Shown here: in pieces, positions 43,388-55,280 of the stretch
Numbering within the stretch: the first letter of the stretch is position 1
How the letters are laid out: each line of letters starts with the position of its first letter
Origin: Bimastos eiseni
Lineage: Eukaryota; Annelida; Clitellata; Crassiclitellata; Lumbricidae
Length of the DNA stretch: 64,000 nt
Direction: 5' to 3'
Assembly: GCA_959347315.1 (NCBI GenBank)
Contig: OY365822.1
Span: 7,758,734 to 7,822,733, forward strand
Translations under genes and position numbers: made by a program
Notes under the pieces: model-generated
Seen by the model: the letters and a program-made list of their open reading frames with translations, nothing else
Told to the model about the DNA's origin: nothing
Databases searched by the model: none

Positions 43388-45901
43388 ACTACTGCTGATA
43401 ATGCTGATAATGCTGATAATGCTCAAAATGCTGATAATGCTGATAATGCTGATAATGCTGATAATGCTGATAATGATAATGATAATGATGATGATAATGA
43501 TAACAACAGTAATGATAATTACCTAAGTCACGTGATATCTAGGCGTGCGTCTGTATGTCTGTCCGCAGCACCGGATGCATTAACGTATGGCAAGTTCTAC
43601 CGTAAATCTTACTACACCGGGTGCTGTTTCTCGTTGCAAGAGACTTGCGTCTGTCGTACGGCATAAGTAAACAAATGCACGAATCGCGTTTCAAATTTTT
43701 TATTCACGTCTATGTGAATATATTTGCAGTCATTAAAATGAATTACAGCGAGTAATGTAACTATATCTGCAGTTATTAAAATTAAATGGAATCTTAATGG
43801 GAAATGTGAAATTTTGGCATATTCGAATATTGACAGCGGCGAACTTGCAGTAGACCTTTGCTTAGGTAACGCACATTATTCGCCTTGACTGTTTCGTTGA
43901 ATTAATGTGTATCTTTGCTCTGGGTCCCAGTGTCGTAGCAACGTTAAAATTAGGTATGACCCGTGACTTTTCAAGAGTTAACATTTAAAAATAATAATAA
44001 TAGTAATAATAATATTAATAATAATAACATTAAAAATAATATTAATAATAATAAAAATTGTAACAATAATTCGCGGGTCGACCCGACCCTTGGACCATTC
44101 TGAATATTCTTCTACTCTGCAGTGGTGGTCAACCGGGTGTTGGTATCAAAATTTTATCAATCTAGCTTGCCTTGCCTCGGAACATAGTCGGATGAGACCA
44201 ACACGTTGTATTAATTTTCTGTTCGCAAGAGGACGCTATAGCATTTGCAGCGAGGCTCTTTTAAAAAAGAATTTTTTTCTGTTTCAGCTATCTTTCGCCT
44301 GGCCGAAAGATGTTCCGGCCTACGTAAGTTTCAATAAAACTAATAATATTCGTATATTGCGGTAAAATTTGCGCGACCATGTATAAATTTGAACGAATGA
44401 CAAGTTATTACAGGAGTCATACTGAACTGTACGACAGTCAAGCAAGGTGTCATAACTTTCTCATCTAGATGGGGCAGAGGAAAATGAATAAGAACCAGGC
44501 AATTTTCGTCATGTTTTTATTTTATTATTATTATTATAATAGTTATTATAGCTATACGTATTGTTACCCGATGTATTTCTAAACCCTCAGGTGATACAGT
44601 AACTGTCCGGAACGAGAATAAATTGGTAATCTGGATATTATTATTATTAATATTATTATTATTATTATTATTATTCGTATCGACATCGTTATCATCATCG
44701 TCATCGTCATTATCATTATCATTATCATTGCTATTATATTATTATTATTATTGTGCTGTGCCAATTGTTTTCTGCTAGCATCCGTACAGTTTTTAAAATT
44801 CTGATGATACGTTAAATTATATGTTTGGAAAAATGAATAGAGCCCAATAATTGTCTAGTCTTTTTCTCCTTCACAAAGGTGTTCTTTGAATATATATGGT
44901 CGCACAGGCAAGACCCAATTACATTGGACAATTAGTTTGGCTAAATATGGTAGAAGTATAGACTCTATATGACCTCTGATACATCTCTTTCATCTGTCTG
45001 TCTGTCTGCTTCAGAGTTGAAACCCCACATTGTCGACTACCCAACAATTCCTCAGGAGATTGAAGACCATCTGACTCAGTCGATGGTGCAATATCTGATT
45101 CATGACGTCGGATTCGAACCAGTCCTCGTTCGACAGGTCATCATAAGACAGTTGGAAACCACAGGTGTGTCTAACCTTCACTCAAATACCGATATCAAGA
45201 AAATGATGTCGTTAACGCTTAACAGTCATGGTTCAGAGCCTTCCGGTACACAGTTCTATTTTCGGTGCCCTTCTTTGACGCAGAAAAGCACTATTTACAA
45301 GTCCAGAAAGCGGGTCATTGCTGGGCAACACGTTTGTTATTACTGCTATTATACTGCTCATTGGCAACATCTTAATTGGAACTCACAGATCATAATGATG
45401 ACGAAGATGCTTCTGCTGCTGCCGCAGATAAATGCTATCATCCTTATATATTGTTATCAGAGACAATCATTACTGCAGTACGATTATTATTATTTAAAAC
45501 TGGGATTGGGAATGGTTTGTCAAGATAATGTTTATTATTTTGTTATGATTATTTTATCATCATCATCATCATCATCGTGATCGTGATCGTCATGGTCGTC
45601 ACCACCACCGCCATCATCATTATTATTAATTTTACCCGAAGTAAACACTGATCCCTCTGGTTGATAAAACTATTCTCCGGAGGGAGACAGATGGTTTTCT
45701 GGAACGACTTATTATTTTTATCAAGATTATTACTATTGGTATCGTTATTGTTAGTGTTTGCTAGCATGCTTCATTGCAATCGAAACAACGATAAATGACC
45801 AAGACGGTCATCAATGTCATTCGTTTATAGGCAACTGCTTCATGCGTGCAGAGGATCTCGTTGCGACGATATTCATGGAATTGGAATCTCGATTGAGATG
45901 A
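43092..45901 (+). CDS. BIR-UBA gene 4: small IAP-like protein, four exons, intact
   Basis: Exons are 43,092-43,251, 44,288-44,323, 45,015-45,164 and 45,831-45,901, giving 138 residues. All introns are phase 1 (donors GTATGT, GTAAGT, GTGTGT). Exon 1 (MEGCYRRESGGFVCTFC, then EEPEAAHLMLPVAC) keeps CxxC, H and C of a BIR-like knuckle, with a shorter middle than gene 2. Exon 2 reads IFRLAERCSGL. Exons 3-4 give the clearest UBA: MVQYLIHDVGFEPVLVRQVI, RQLETTGNCFMRAEDLVATI, then ELESRLR and stop, very like cIAP/XIAP-type UBA domains. An older in-line ATG at 43,073 now opens a 13-codon frame (MSEIARNGRLLST) overlapping the real one. No RING. Start choice at 43,092 is inferred from homology. Confidence 0.62.
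43340..43520. repeat. (CTG)n/(CTGATAATG)n microsatellite in intron 1 of gene 4
   Basis: CTG/CTA triplets are followed by a 9-bp CTGATAATG repeat and GAT triplets. At the corresponding place in the duplicate (60,936) the tract is (AAT)n, so it has turned over since duplication. Confidence 0.95.
43985..44060. repeat. (AAT)n microsatellite
   Basis: AAT units with ATT interruptions. The duplicate has a shorter pure tract at 61,505-61,532. Confidence 0.9.
44515..44755. repeat. (TTA)n and (TCA)n/(TTATCA)n tracts in intron 2 of gene 4
   Basis: Same composite tract as at 5,515-5,755 and 62,015-62,270, embedded in conserved unique sequence. Lengths differ in each copy. Confidence 0.9.
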
Positions 45902-46002
45902 GTCGAGGAGTTGTTGATCTGTTTGACAGCTCGTGGTTGAAGGCCCTGGTATATACGACGGAGTCTTTGAGGGATTTTCAATTATTGTCAGGTGTTCTTC
46001 TC

Positions 46003-46110
46003 AGGCATTTAAAAGTTTTTTCGAGATTTCTACTCCCCTTACGTTCCATAGCTTTGATGAGTGCGTACACTGACCGTACCCTGCCGGTAGGAAGATCAGA
46101 CAGTGATGGA
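46003..46110. repeat. Three-copy motif shared with 55,905-55,980 and 63,095-63,200
   Basis: The common words are TACACTGACCGTACCCTGCCGG or variants, then TAGGAAGATCAGA or variants. All three lie near BIR-UBA units (after gene 4, inside intron 1 of gene 5, after copy 6). No conserved frame on either strand. Confidence 0.45.
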
Positions 46111-46506
46111 GGAGATCGGCCACACGCTCTCGCATGCCGAGCCTAAACCAAATGTAGTCGGTTAAGTTAATTTTGTCTGCTTGCAATCCTATGTCGTGTC
46201 TGGTTGTAAATAAAATGCCAATGAACATGCTAGATATGAGTTTAGGCAGCTGTCTTGCGTTTGCGCATCTTTTTATGAACATGTACATATAGCGATCATT
46301 ATCTGTGTAATCGTAATTCCAAACTCCAAACTTGTTTCACTAGCGCTAGAGGTGCGTGTGCCTATACAGCGCATGAACTCGCTGCAGGAAATTATGTTAA
46401 AGAGGACAGCAATTAGTTTGTTTTTACTATAATTGATTTGCTAGGATCGTGTTTAAGGACGAATAGATTACCTTAGGGATGTGATCTTCAGCTGAGACTT
46501 TGTGTT

Positions 46507-46548
46507 GCATGCGCCTCTCATTAGATATTGAAGTGGCGCTATATAAAC
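46507..46548 (+). mobile_element. Hairpin-type LINE/SINE 3' tail
   Basis: TGCGCCTCTCATTAGATATT, then GAAGTGGCGCTATATAAACG, with the usual GCGCC...GGCGC stem and a TATATAAA end. Confidence 0.55.
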
Positions 46549-47114
46549 GCTCGTTTGCACAACATTACATTGCATACATTAATCTGCTGTTGCTGCCTCT
46601 TCTAAAATCTCATTGTAATCACTTTTTCAGTGAAATGTCATCTCTATTTCATTGGTAAGACACTTTAATGAAGATCAGCAGGACGTCCCATAAGATTGAT
46701 TGTTTCAGCCAACCAATCACTAAGGGCTAAGGGCGACTGTAAAATGAGCAGAAGGACAGATGGGCGCCTTGCAATTTGTAATGCAGTTAAGTTCAACTCC
46801 TGCTAAACTTGTCATTTGTTATTGCCAATCATGCATCTTTAATTTATAGGCTCCTACTTACGACGATTATTATATTTGTTTTTATAGTATCAGGAATAAC
46901 AATGGTTGATGAGGGTAATAATAATTACCATTATTAGTGTTACATTAAAAGGAAAAATAACGACTCTAGCGTTTCTAATTTCTATTAATGTAATTAGCCT
47001 TTCTCCTTATACTTACACGAGTTGAAAAACACAAAAGACTATAATGGCATTCGCTCCAATAATGAGCTCACTCTTTTCAGCTCTATTAGCAGCTTTCAGA
47101 TATGTCTGACCAAC

Positions 47115-47410
47115 GCTCACAGCAGTCACTTTGGTCCAGAGCGAATGAAACCCGGGTGTAAATACAATACAATTATATCCAACTGTAATTTTATATTACC
47201 CTCCTTATAATAAGTTCAGTATACACACACACACACACACAAGCCTCGATGGCGCAATTGCAGAGCAACTGTGCTCAAAGGCTCTGCTCAAGGTCTGTAC
47301 ATTGTTGCTCCTCTTACTCATCAGCACCATATCAAATCAGGTCCACCATAGTCAAGTTACGTGGTCGATTTTGACCAGTAACTGCATCATCTATGCTTAT
47401 GGAGCAGGAA
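47115..47410. mobile_element. SINE-like repeat shared with 62,640-62,960 and partly 50,410-50,470
   Basis: A CACTTTGG/GTAAATACAATACAA segment is followed by GCCTCGATGGCGCAATTGCA (box-A-like), a TGCTCAAG box-B-like word and CATATCAAATCAGGTCCACC. The same order is seen at 62,640-62,960. Probably tRNA-derived, but this is not proved. Confidence 0.4.
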
Positions 47411-47419
47411 CCGAGCTTT

Positions 47420-48860
47420 CATTGTAATCGCTTGTCCCTTTGAATTCCTTTCTTCCACCGGTGAGCTCAACATAACCGATACATTGTACGCCTTATTTCA
47501 TAGATACTGCCACTATATTCGTAGTTACAAATTAATCCTTGCCCATTTACTTACTTATAGGAGAGACTAACCTATTGATTCGCTTCTGACAGCGTTTACA
47601 AGTAAGGAATGAGTTCATGTTTGATAATCTTTATTTTCAAGAGTATCAAAGATTAACTTCAGCATCTAATAATGCTGAAATGAAATAATCTAAGAATGCT
47701 GTACTATTAATTTAAATGTATTGCTATTTAAAAGATGATCTCCTAATCCCCACGACCGCATGACCGTGTTATTCCACAGGCAGACAATCTAGAGTGAAAA
47801 TTCTTTTTAATTAGAATGCTGTACTTCTAAATGTATATATATATATTGCTATATAAAAGATGATCTCATAATCCACACGACCACATGGCAGTGTTATTCC
47901 ATAGGTGAACAATCTAGATCGAAACTACTTTTAAAATTAGAATTCTATACTTTTAAATGTATTGTAGCCTACACCAAAATGCGGTTATGCGTTTGGTTCA
48001 ATAAAGAATATACTTACTTACTTACTTATAATAGTCCCATGTTACGCAAGCGGCAGACCTAATACAATTCATTCATATATAAATAATCGTTTCGAGATGC
48101 TCAAAATATAGATTGAATGTGGGCCCAATTCCTTAAACTTTGAGAGACTTTCTTTATCTTCTTTACTCTGTTGTTTATGACCGTTCAGAATCCTGCGAAA
48201 ACAATCAAAAATTTCTGTTAATATTTCGTATGTTATTTTTGAGCTGGGAGTGTTGAATGCTTTGGTACAAATGACATGTATTAAATTATTAATCACAAAT
48301 AATAAATAGTCACGGCTAGGTAACTCTTTTGCAACCGTGCTGGTCTTTTTATGAATTTTACCGTTACTAGCTAATTAATGAAAACATTTGAAATCGTCAG
48401 TAGATGTAATATAAATGTGCTACATATATCATTTTGTTCATATTCTAGGTATAATCTGTGATGAAAAAGTTGATCAATTCTTGCGTAGGCCTATGCATCA
48501 AAGTTACTAACTATATTTAAGAGTTTGTAATAAGAAAATCAAATTATAATATTAACAATTTGTGAAAAATTTCACGAATAAAACAAAATGCAATAAAAGA
48601 CACGAAATGTATTCGCTCATGATGTCAAACATGTAGTAACCGGTTGAGAATTAAACAAATTAGTTCATAATTGAGTTGATGTATTATTTCTAGTAAATGC
48701 TGACTTAGTCTACACCTGCTCCTAATGCGTTTTAATTTCGCAGCCACCGACTTCAAAGCCTGAATTTTGGCATTTTCTAACGTAGGACTATTTGATTCGA
48801 GATTTGCCTTTACGAAACCTTTACCACATTGGTTGAATGATATAATTTTAGTTTTGAAAT
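47420..48860. other. AT-rich region, no supported gene
   Basis: A local imperfect duplication is visible: GATGATCTC(C/A)TAATCC(C/A)CACGACC and GTGTTATTCCA at about 47,735 and 47,860. Nothing coding is seen; the 75-codon minus-strand frame at 48,069-48,296 has no recognisable motif. Confidence 0.4.
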
Positions 48861-48867
48861 TTCCTCA

Positions 48868-49378
48868 ATAATTTGATCAATCCATCAGTCAATAAAATAA
48901 TTAGATCAATTCATCAGTCAATAAAATACTTAGATCAATTCATCAGCCAATAAAATACTTAGATCAATTCATCAGTCAATAATTAAATTAATTCATCATT
49001 CAATAAAATAATTAGACAATTCATCAGTCAATAATTAGATCAATTCATCTGTCATTAAAATAATTCGATCAATTCATCAGTCAAAAATTAAATCAATTCA
49101 TCAGTCAACAAAATAATTAGATCAATTCATCAGTCAATAATTAAATTAATTCATCATTCAATAAAATAATTAGACAATTCATCAGTCAATAATTAGATCA
49201 ATTCATCTGTCATTAAAATAATTCGATCAATTCATCAGTCAAAAATTAAATCAATTCATCAGTCAATAAAATAATTAGATCAATTCATAAGTAAATAATT
49301 AGATCAAATCATCAGTCAGTAAAATAATTAAATCAATTCATCAGTCAATAATTAGATCAATTCATCAGTCAATAAATT
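48868..49378. repeat. AT-rich minisatellite (TCAATTCATCAGTCAATAA) with a 158-bp higher-order repeat
   Basis: Units of about 21-26 bp built from ATCAATTCATCAGTCAATAA and AATAATTAG. The block holding AATTAAATTAATTCATCATT recurs at 48,981 and 49,139, a step of 158 bp with near identity. Confidence 0.92.
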
Positions 49379-49689
49379 TTGTTACAGAATAGCGGCCTAA
49401 AGGGAGAAATAATATAGAGAACTATTTACCAAAAAATTTATAGTTTAGGCGAAGCGACTATCGTGCTGATTTATCGTGTGAGAGTTTCTTAACTTCTATG
49501 GCGTCTTGGTTGTGACTGGCATGCTGTTCTCTCTGAATTGAACCTGTAAAATAATTTTAAAGCAGACGAAATAGATTCCATGGCAAGGTCATGTGGAATC
49601 AAATGGTTCAGGGAAGCAAAGACAAGCCAATTGAATTGGATAGAAAGTCAGTGTAAGGCAGGATACACACCACACAAATTATACGGCGA

Positions 49690-49740
49690 TGCCATTGGCG
49701 TCCGCAAGGGGGGTGCAAGGGGAGTATTTGGTACCTCTGG
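49690..49740. mobile_element. Possible terminal scrap of a DNA transposon
   Basis: ATTGGCGTCCGCAAGGGGGG and GTGCAAGGGG resemble termini of repeats that start with GGCGT(A/C)GCCAGG-like words. Weak evidence. Confidence 0.2.
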
Positions 49741-50477
49741 ATTTTGCGCAAAGTTCACAAAATAAAATGTTCACAAAATTAAATCTTTTGATTAGGCCTA
49801 GTAAAATTTTTGCAACACGAGAGTCAATGCGAGAAAACACTTATTCGAGTCATTGACCACTGTTTATCTTTAAAGTTGTCATGTATTCGTGAATTGACCT
49901 CCAGGTAAAAAATTTAAGGGTGACACGATCAGTTGCTTCCGGCACCCTTGTCAGTCCCCGAACCATTGCGCCTAAAGTGAATGTGTGCTAATGTATACTC
50001 ATATACTGAGCTACCAGTTATCTCGTAAGTCGCGTATTGACCGACGAAATGACGAAGGCCTACGAGTTAACTTGTACTTCGCGTTCAAAGTGTTGAGGAC
50101 GAGTTTCTCACTCATGCACTTTTAGCAAGTCTAAACTATCGTTGTTGAAGTGTTGAGATAACGATAGATGCTAATGAAATAACGTTTGAACGCAGTTCAA
50201 TCAGTCGTCTCCTTTATTTTCTGTGCTGGTCATCTCTTCTTTCTTTACATTATGACAAGGTTAATAATTGGCTAAGTTGAAATGACATATACGGTTCAAC
50301 AGGGAGAGGTTAAGACCCGAGAAGGACCGAGGTCCTGTAGGGGGGAGGGCACCCACATATCAAGAGGCAAAAGTTGTGATGGTCAGAGGTGGACACTTTA
50401 AAAAGCAGTCATATTACAGAGTAATTGTGCGCGAAGGACTTGCTCGAGATCCCTATTATACACAATAAGCCTAAATC

Positions 50478-50562
50478 CTCGGGCGAGGATCGAATCCGTA
50501 CTCTCCGACGTATCCGCGTTGTAGGCCGTCAATCGGCTACCATGCCACACCAACTACTGAAA
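50478..50562 (-). mobile_element. tRNA-derived SINE head
   Basis: On the minus strand: TGGTGTGGCATGGTAGCCGA (box A), ATTGACGGCCTACAACGCGG, and GTACGGATTCGATCCTCG (box B). Arms are only partly paired, so it is a SINE head and not a tRNA gene. A relative lies at 59,085-59,155. Confidence 0.55.
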
Positions 50563-50569
50563 GGTCACG

Positions 50570-51240
50570 AACATTATTGGCAGTCCACATTCCGTCAATG
50601 TGATGAATATTAGGCCATTCCTCATGTGTGAAAGAGGGAACGATTGCGCTATAAAAATATCATAATCAGTTGAACCCACATTGACCTGACACAAAATGCA
50701 ATGCGGTCATACATGCTTATAACCATCGGCCTAGCCTTATATGTAATGGTTATAATCGAGAACATAGTGAGAACATCGTGGACATAGCCTATTAATATTA
50801 TATGCCTCCTACGTTGGCTACCTTCCGAATTAAAAGTTAAAAACCGAAAGGTATGTTTTAGGCAGATTAGACGATGCAAAATATACCAGCCTACTATTTA
50901 ATTGTGTCATACATTTGGTCTTTAGATTATCTTACCTAAGCAGCATGAGCGATAATTGGCCTTAAACGATCAAAATTTAAATGGTTTCTCTTTTCTATAC
51001 GTCGATTAAATTAATTTTATGAAATATTCAAAGAAGCCCATTGGGTTACTTGTGAGCGTTGTAGTTCTCGTATTTATTATAAATAAGTTAACTGATTATT
51101 TGATATAAACAAGGGTTGTTTACTTATGGTTAAATAAATGATGCCAAAAAAATCCCCTTAGTATTTCCTGGAAGTTTCGATGAATGGTTATATGATGCAG
51201 GAAAACGCCCAAGGGATTCACATCGGAAAATTAGTCTTAA
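50570..51240. other. No supported gene
   Basis: AT-rich sequence without recognisable structure. Confidence 0.4.
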
Positions 51241-51254
51241 AACCACGCTTGCTA

Positions 51255-51500
51255 GTGTGTCAGTCTGTCTAAAAGTTTGACTATCTATCCGTAGCTCTGT
51301 CTGCCTATCTATCGTTTTGATAGTCTGTCCGTTCGTTTGGGTGTCTATCTGTTTGTCTGTGTATTCATCTGAAAGTCTCTGAGTCTCTGCCTGTAGGTCT
51401 ATCTATCTGTGTGTCTGTCTGTTTGTCTGTCTATTCATCTGAATGTCTGTATGTCTATCTGTCTGTTCATCTGTCTGTCTATTTATCTGAAAGCCTGCCT
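51255..51500. repeat. (TCTG)n/(TCTA)n microsatellite, diverged
   Basis: TCTG, TCTA and ATCTG units, similar to the pyrimidine-rich tracts in intron 1 of several gene copies (15,720-15,850, 30,940-31,040, 55,500-55,600). Confidence 0.85.
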
Positions 51501-51904
51501 GAAGAAACAGTAGCAAGGAATGGATATAGTGTTAGTGATGTTCGATTCATGCACAATAAACATTATCCAATATTTGATGGAAGGAGAAACTAAAAAGGAC
51601 CAACACTGCAGAGGGTCAAGTAGGCCCCCTATAAAAGAATACTTAAGAAAACCTGGTGTAACATTGTGGAGGTCACCCAATTTAATAAATAACCGAAAAC
51701 AATGGCCGTCAATCATCACCATCAATCACCCCAAACTTGGTGTCAGTAACATATCACGATGATGTTGCTGAAAATAACGATGATTAGAATACGAATGTTA
51801 TAGACAGACTTACCATATTGATGACCAGGTGTTTTTTGTTCTAAAGCGTCAGTTGTTAATATTCCATTTATTTCCCAGTCATTTAACAACTTTTATGCTG
51901 ATGA

Positions 51905-52030
51905 TTTTTTAACGACATCGTTCCATATCGAAGATGATTTGGTGTCGCCCTCATCCTTTTTCCATGCTTGGGACTGGCTCTGTTAGAGAGCGAACAGTGT
52001 CGAAGGTCTCGTCGTCGTTGCGCAGTTGGC
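51905..52030. repeat. Dispersed repeat shared with 30,715-30,830
   Basis: TTTTTTAACGACATCGTTCC, then ATATCGAAGATGATTTGGTG, parallels the copy before the 33-bp array. No gene. Confidence 0.5.
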
Positions 52031-52889
52031 AGTTGACCGTCGTCTCCGACAGGTCAGAAGACATCGGCAGGAACTCCATCGCCACTTCAAGGCGTTCGCA
52101 TTTTACGCTTATTATTTTTACACTTTACACTGCAAAATGACAGCGAGATTGTAAGTCTGTTAACCGACCTTTACTCAGTGAGCTAAGTACGGCGCAGTAC
52201 GATTGTCCTTTTATACGGGCTTTTCTTATACATGCGCGCAGATAGTAGTACGGCGAAACACCCACAACGAAATGAGTTCGCTTTGGGTTTTACCAATCTG
52301 ATCTTTACTGATCTGCTACCAGGCAGCGAATGGATGGTCTGCACGCAGGTATTACAACCGTCGCATAATATATAAGGTCTGTACCACAGGCTACTCGGCG
52401 TTGTTAAGTTCGATGTATATATAGACATTAGCATGTTGCTGCATAACCGTTTCTCTGTGTATATTCTTATGCAAGCGCGCTGATATCAAGTGCATCAGGC
52501 GTTATAAATATTTGCAAGAGAGTATGGAGGGAGATCCGCTCATAAGAATTTACCAGCTGAATGTTGAACGGTCTATTCGTCAGTGACCCGCAGCTGCGAA
52601 TGTGGGACAGTTTGCATTTGGAATGCGTGCATCTCTCCATTTGTCTAGAGCCTTTATGTATCAGAAACTTCAAAAGTGCCTGACTCAGGATACCCTAGCA
52701 ACGTGTTGAAAAACTTTACTTTGTGATTTTTAGCAAAGCATTGTTTCCTATTCAGGAGTACAAAAGAGGCAGATGTGTGAGTGGATTTGTGTTAGTGTTA
52801 GTGTATGTTAATATGTGTTATGTGTGTCTGTTAGTGCGTGTGCTAGTGTGTATGTGTGCGTGCGTTTTCTATTTTATTGCTGGAGTATC

Positions 52890-52965
52890 ACTAGTTATAT
52901 ATCGCTTCTTCCAAAACATCTACTCAGGAGCGCTCACGATCCAACCCCGGCTAAACATGCGTAGA
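52890..52965 (-). mobile_element. Hairpin-type LINE/SINE 3' tail
   Basis: TATATCGCTTCTTCCAAAAC, then CTACTCAGGAGCGCTCACG and ATCCAACCCCGG, is a minus-strand family member. A (GT)n tract follows at 52,980-53,010. Confidence 0.5.
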
Positions 52966-53094
52966 TGTGTGCGTATATTTATGTGTGTGTGTGTGTGTGT
53001 GTGTGTACTCGCGTGCACGTCTATGTGCGTGTGTGTCAGAGACAAACTGTTCACTTAGCTTCTTTCGCTTTGATTTTGCTAATTCTGTATTTTG

Positions 53095-53345
53095 TGGGTA
53101 TCTCAGACCTTGAACTCAATAGGCTGCAACTCCTTAGCTAGTTTAGTGCTGCCTTCCCACTACGAACGTGGACCATTTCTCAGCCCTTCTCCATCACATT
53201 GGCATCCTGTTGAGTTCCGAATAAGCCTGTTATTGGCCTGTTTGACCAAGAGAGCCATGAGCAACAGCACACCTACCCATCTCCAAGTACAGATCTTGGA
53301 GTACGAGCGACAAAGCTGCATCATGAAATGCCATTTAGCCACAAA
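53095..53345 (+). pseudogene. 5'-truncated LINE ORF2 fragment
   Basis: Frames read SDLELNRLQLL, then LPSHYERGPF, then HWHPVEFRISLLLACL and AMSNSTPTHLQ. They correspond to the LQxxQNSAAR, LHWLPVxxRIxFK and LNxxxPxYL motifs of LINE ORF2 C-termini. Frame changes show decay. Confidence 0.65.
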
Positions 53346-53522
53346 ATATTATGTGTTATAAATAGTTATGTTATTTATTGAATTGAAATTGGGGGCCTTT
53401 GCCGGCTTCTGTCTGTTTATTTGATTGACATATTTTCAGGTTTTGATCGCCTATATCCCTGGTTTCATACTCGATTCAGCTGGACTGAAGAATTAAGTAT
53501 ACCGTATTGATTGATCACGCGT

Positions 53523-53705
53523 TAGTACCAGAGGCGTCCAGATAGAGGGGAAATACCTCCAATATCATTTAGGGGGATTGTTTTTGAGTCTTGAAGGGTT
53601 GGGTAATATTTTGTCTTCGTGACACTTGGGATCGGGGGGGGGGGGGGGTTGCCTCCATCACTCAGAGGGGGATTGACGCCCCAGGTTGATAGCATAGAGG
53701 TCATG
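53523..53705. mobile_element. Unclassified element with a poly-G tract, tail shared with 225-300
   Basis: CAGAGGCGTCCAGATAGAGG starts a G-rich segment containing a run of about 14 G and the TTGCCTCCATCACTCAG word. Termini are unclear. Confidence 0.3.
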
Positions 53706-54227
53706 TTCTTTAAATAAAATGCCCATGGTTATTCGTCACAGCAATATCTGCATGTGTATACATTCAGTTTAAATTTGTCAGCGTTTGGGACCTTAGTAAT
53801 TATTGATCGATGGGATGGGAACATTGGAGGAACAATAACACGATGGATAAAACGGCATTGATGGAGCTCAGTTGATATGCGAACCCATTGACGCGGAAAG
53901 GATGGCATACTATGAAAGGAAGACAACGACGATGAAGGTGATGGGGCTGGTGATGATGGTGGTATTCATAGTGCTCATAATGATAATGGTCGCAATGATT
54001 ATAACGACGATGACGGAGATTGTGACGACGAGACCTATGGCAAGAGACCTATAACAGGAGCGTTTTCATGTAATCCGGTGATTAGGAGTTGTGCTCGTCT
54101 TCCAGTCGCTGCACGCTGTCATTCATAGAGTGGGCCTACTGTGTGACAGCTTGTGTAAACCCTGAACCTGCAACATAGAGCAACACGAGACGATTTGAAG
54201 TCCTGCACGCATGTATTAGGAACGTTG

Positions 54228-54237
54228 TATATAAAAG
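54228..54237 (+). promoter_or_regulatory. Candidate TATA box of BIR-UBA gene 5
   Basis: TATATAAAAG, a strong TATA consensus, lies 221 bp before the start codon at 54,449. An acceptor-like CTTTCTTGCAG stands at 54,428-54,438, just before the start, which would imply a short leader exon. Confidence 0.35.
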
Positions 54238-54448
54238 CTTGGCCGTGTCTGTGGATGTTGAGACGGTGATTGAGACGGTGATTGAGATGGCGATTGATTG
54301 CCATACCAAGAGACCTTTAGCAAGAGCTCATAACTAATTAATGTGTTGGCGTTGATTTCGATCATGACGTGATCATTACATCGATCTTGCTTTTGATTTT
54401 CGATCGTGATTGCTTTCATTAGACCTGCTTTCTTGCAGATCCTGCGAA

Positions 54449-55222
54449 ATGTCCGAACCACCTCATTGGAAAGATCACTTTTACTTGAGTTCGCTGTCGA
54501 ACGAATTCGTCTGTATGACGTTTGATATTCGCCTAAGGATGTCAACGCATGAGGTCAACGACGACCTAGAGGCGATTTACCGGAAGTTGAACGTTGACTG
54601 CAGACGCACCTCATCCGAAGTCGACTCAGGTATACTTAATAAATGCATGCATAACAACTAATTTTACCGTAACGTCAGATTCGGCATTTTCGTATTGCAT
54701 ATATTGATGGCATTGGCGAAATTGGCGTATTGATTAAATGGCGTCAAGTCATTTTAATCAATACGCCAATTTGACTATAGGCCTGCGCTTTTTTTATATT
54801 TTCATTTTATTTAAAACTGACAAACCGCAGGAGGACTGCAGACACATATGATCGAGTGATGGCAATTATTTACAGAATGGGAAGAAAAACATTCTGGTGT
54901 GTGATTGAGAGCTTGTTCGTGAATTGCACAAACTGTCGTGTTCAGCATGCTGCCATACGATTAACATCGTGTCAAGTTAAGATCGCTCCCTCCCTCACTC
55001 CCTGTGTGTGTTATTTAGTGGGCTGTACAACATAGGCCTATCTGTTATGCGTTCTGCGCGTAGCCTTAAACAGCCCCGACAACCTACGAAAGGTTTCGAA
55101 AAACGACGAATACCCTTTGTCCAGATATGGTTATATATTATAGAAATTTAGAAAAAGGGGCCTATGCACATATGCAATTATTGCAAATAGACATGAAAAT
55201 AGACAATCGTAATATATACGAC

Positions 55223-55280
<58 letters not shown>

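Larger units (their letters stand above)
41740..45000 (+). repeat. Segmental duplication, member C (pairs with 59,254-62,620)
   Basis: Collinear with 59,254-62,620 from GATTGGTGCACAGGACCGAG to CTTTCATCTGTCT. It contains a hAT-like element, the BIR-like exon, a microsatellite, the microexon and intron 2. The pairing includes unique sequence, so it is a true segmental duplication. Confidence 0.92.

Noticed and set aside
44969..45580. A single long exon of 203 codons at the UBA of gene 4
   Set aside because: Similarity to the paralogues ends exactly at the GTGTGT donor (45,165) and the matching final exon is found at 45,831 in the right phase. The longer frame is read-through into the intron.
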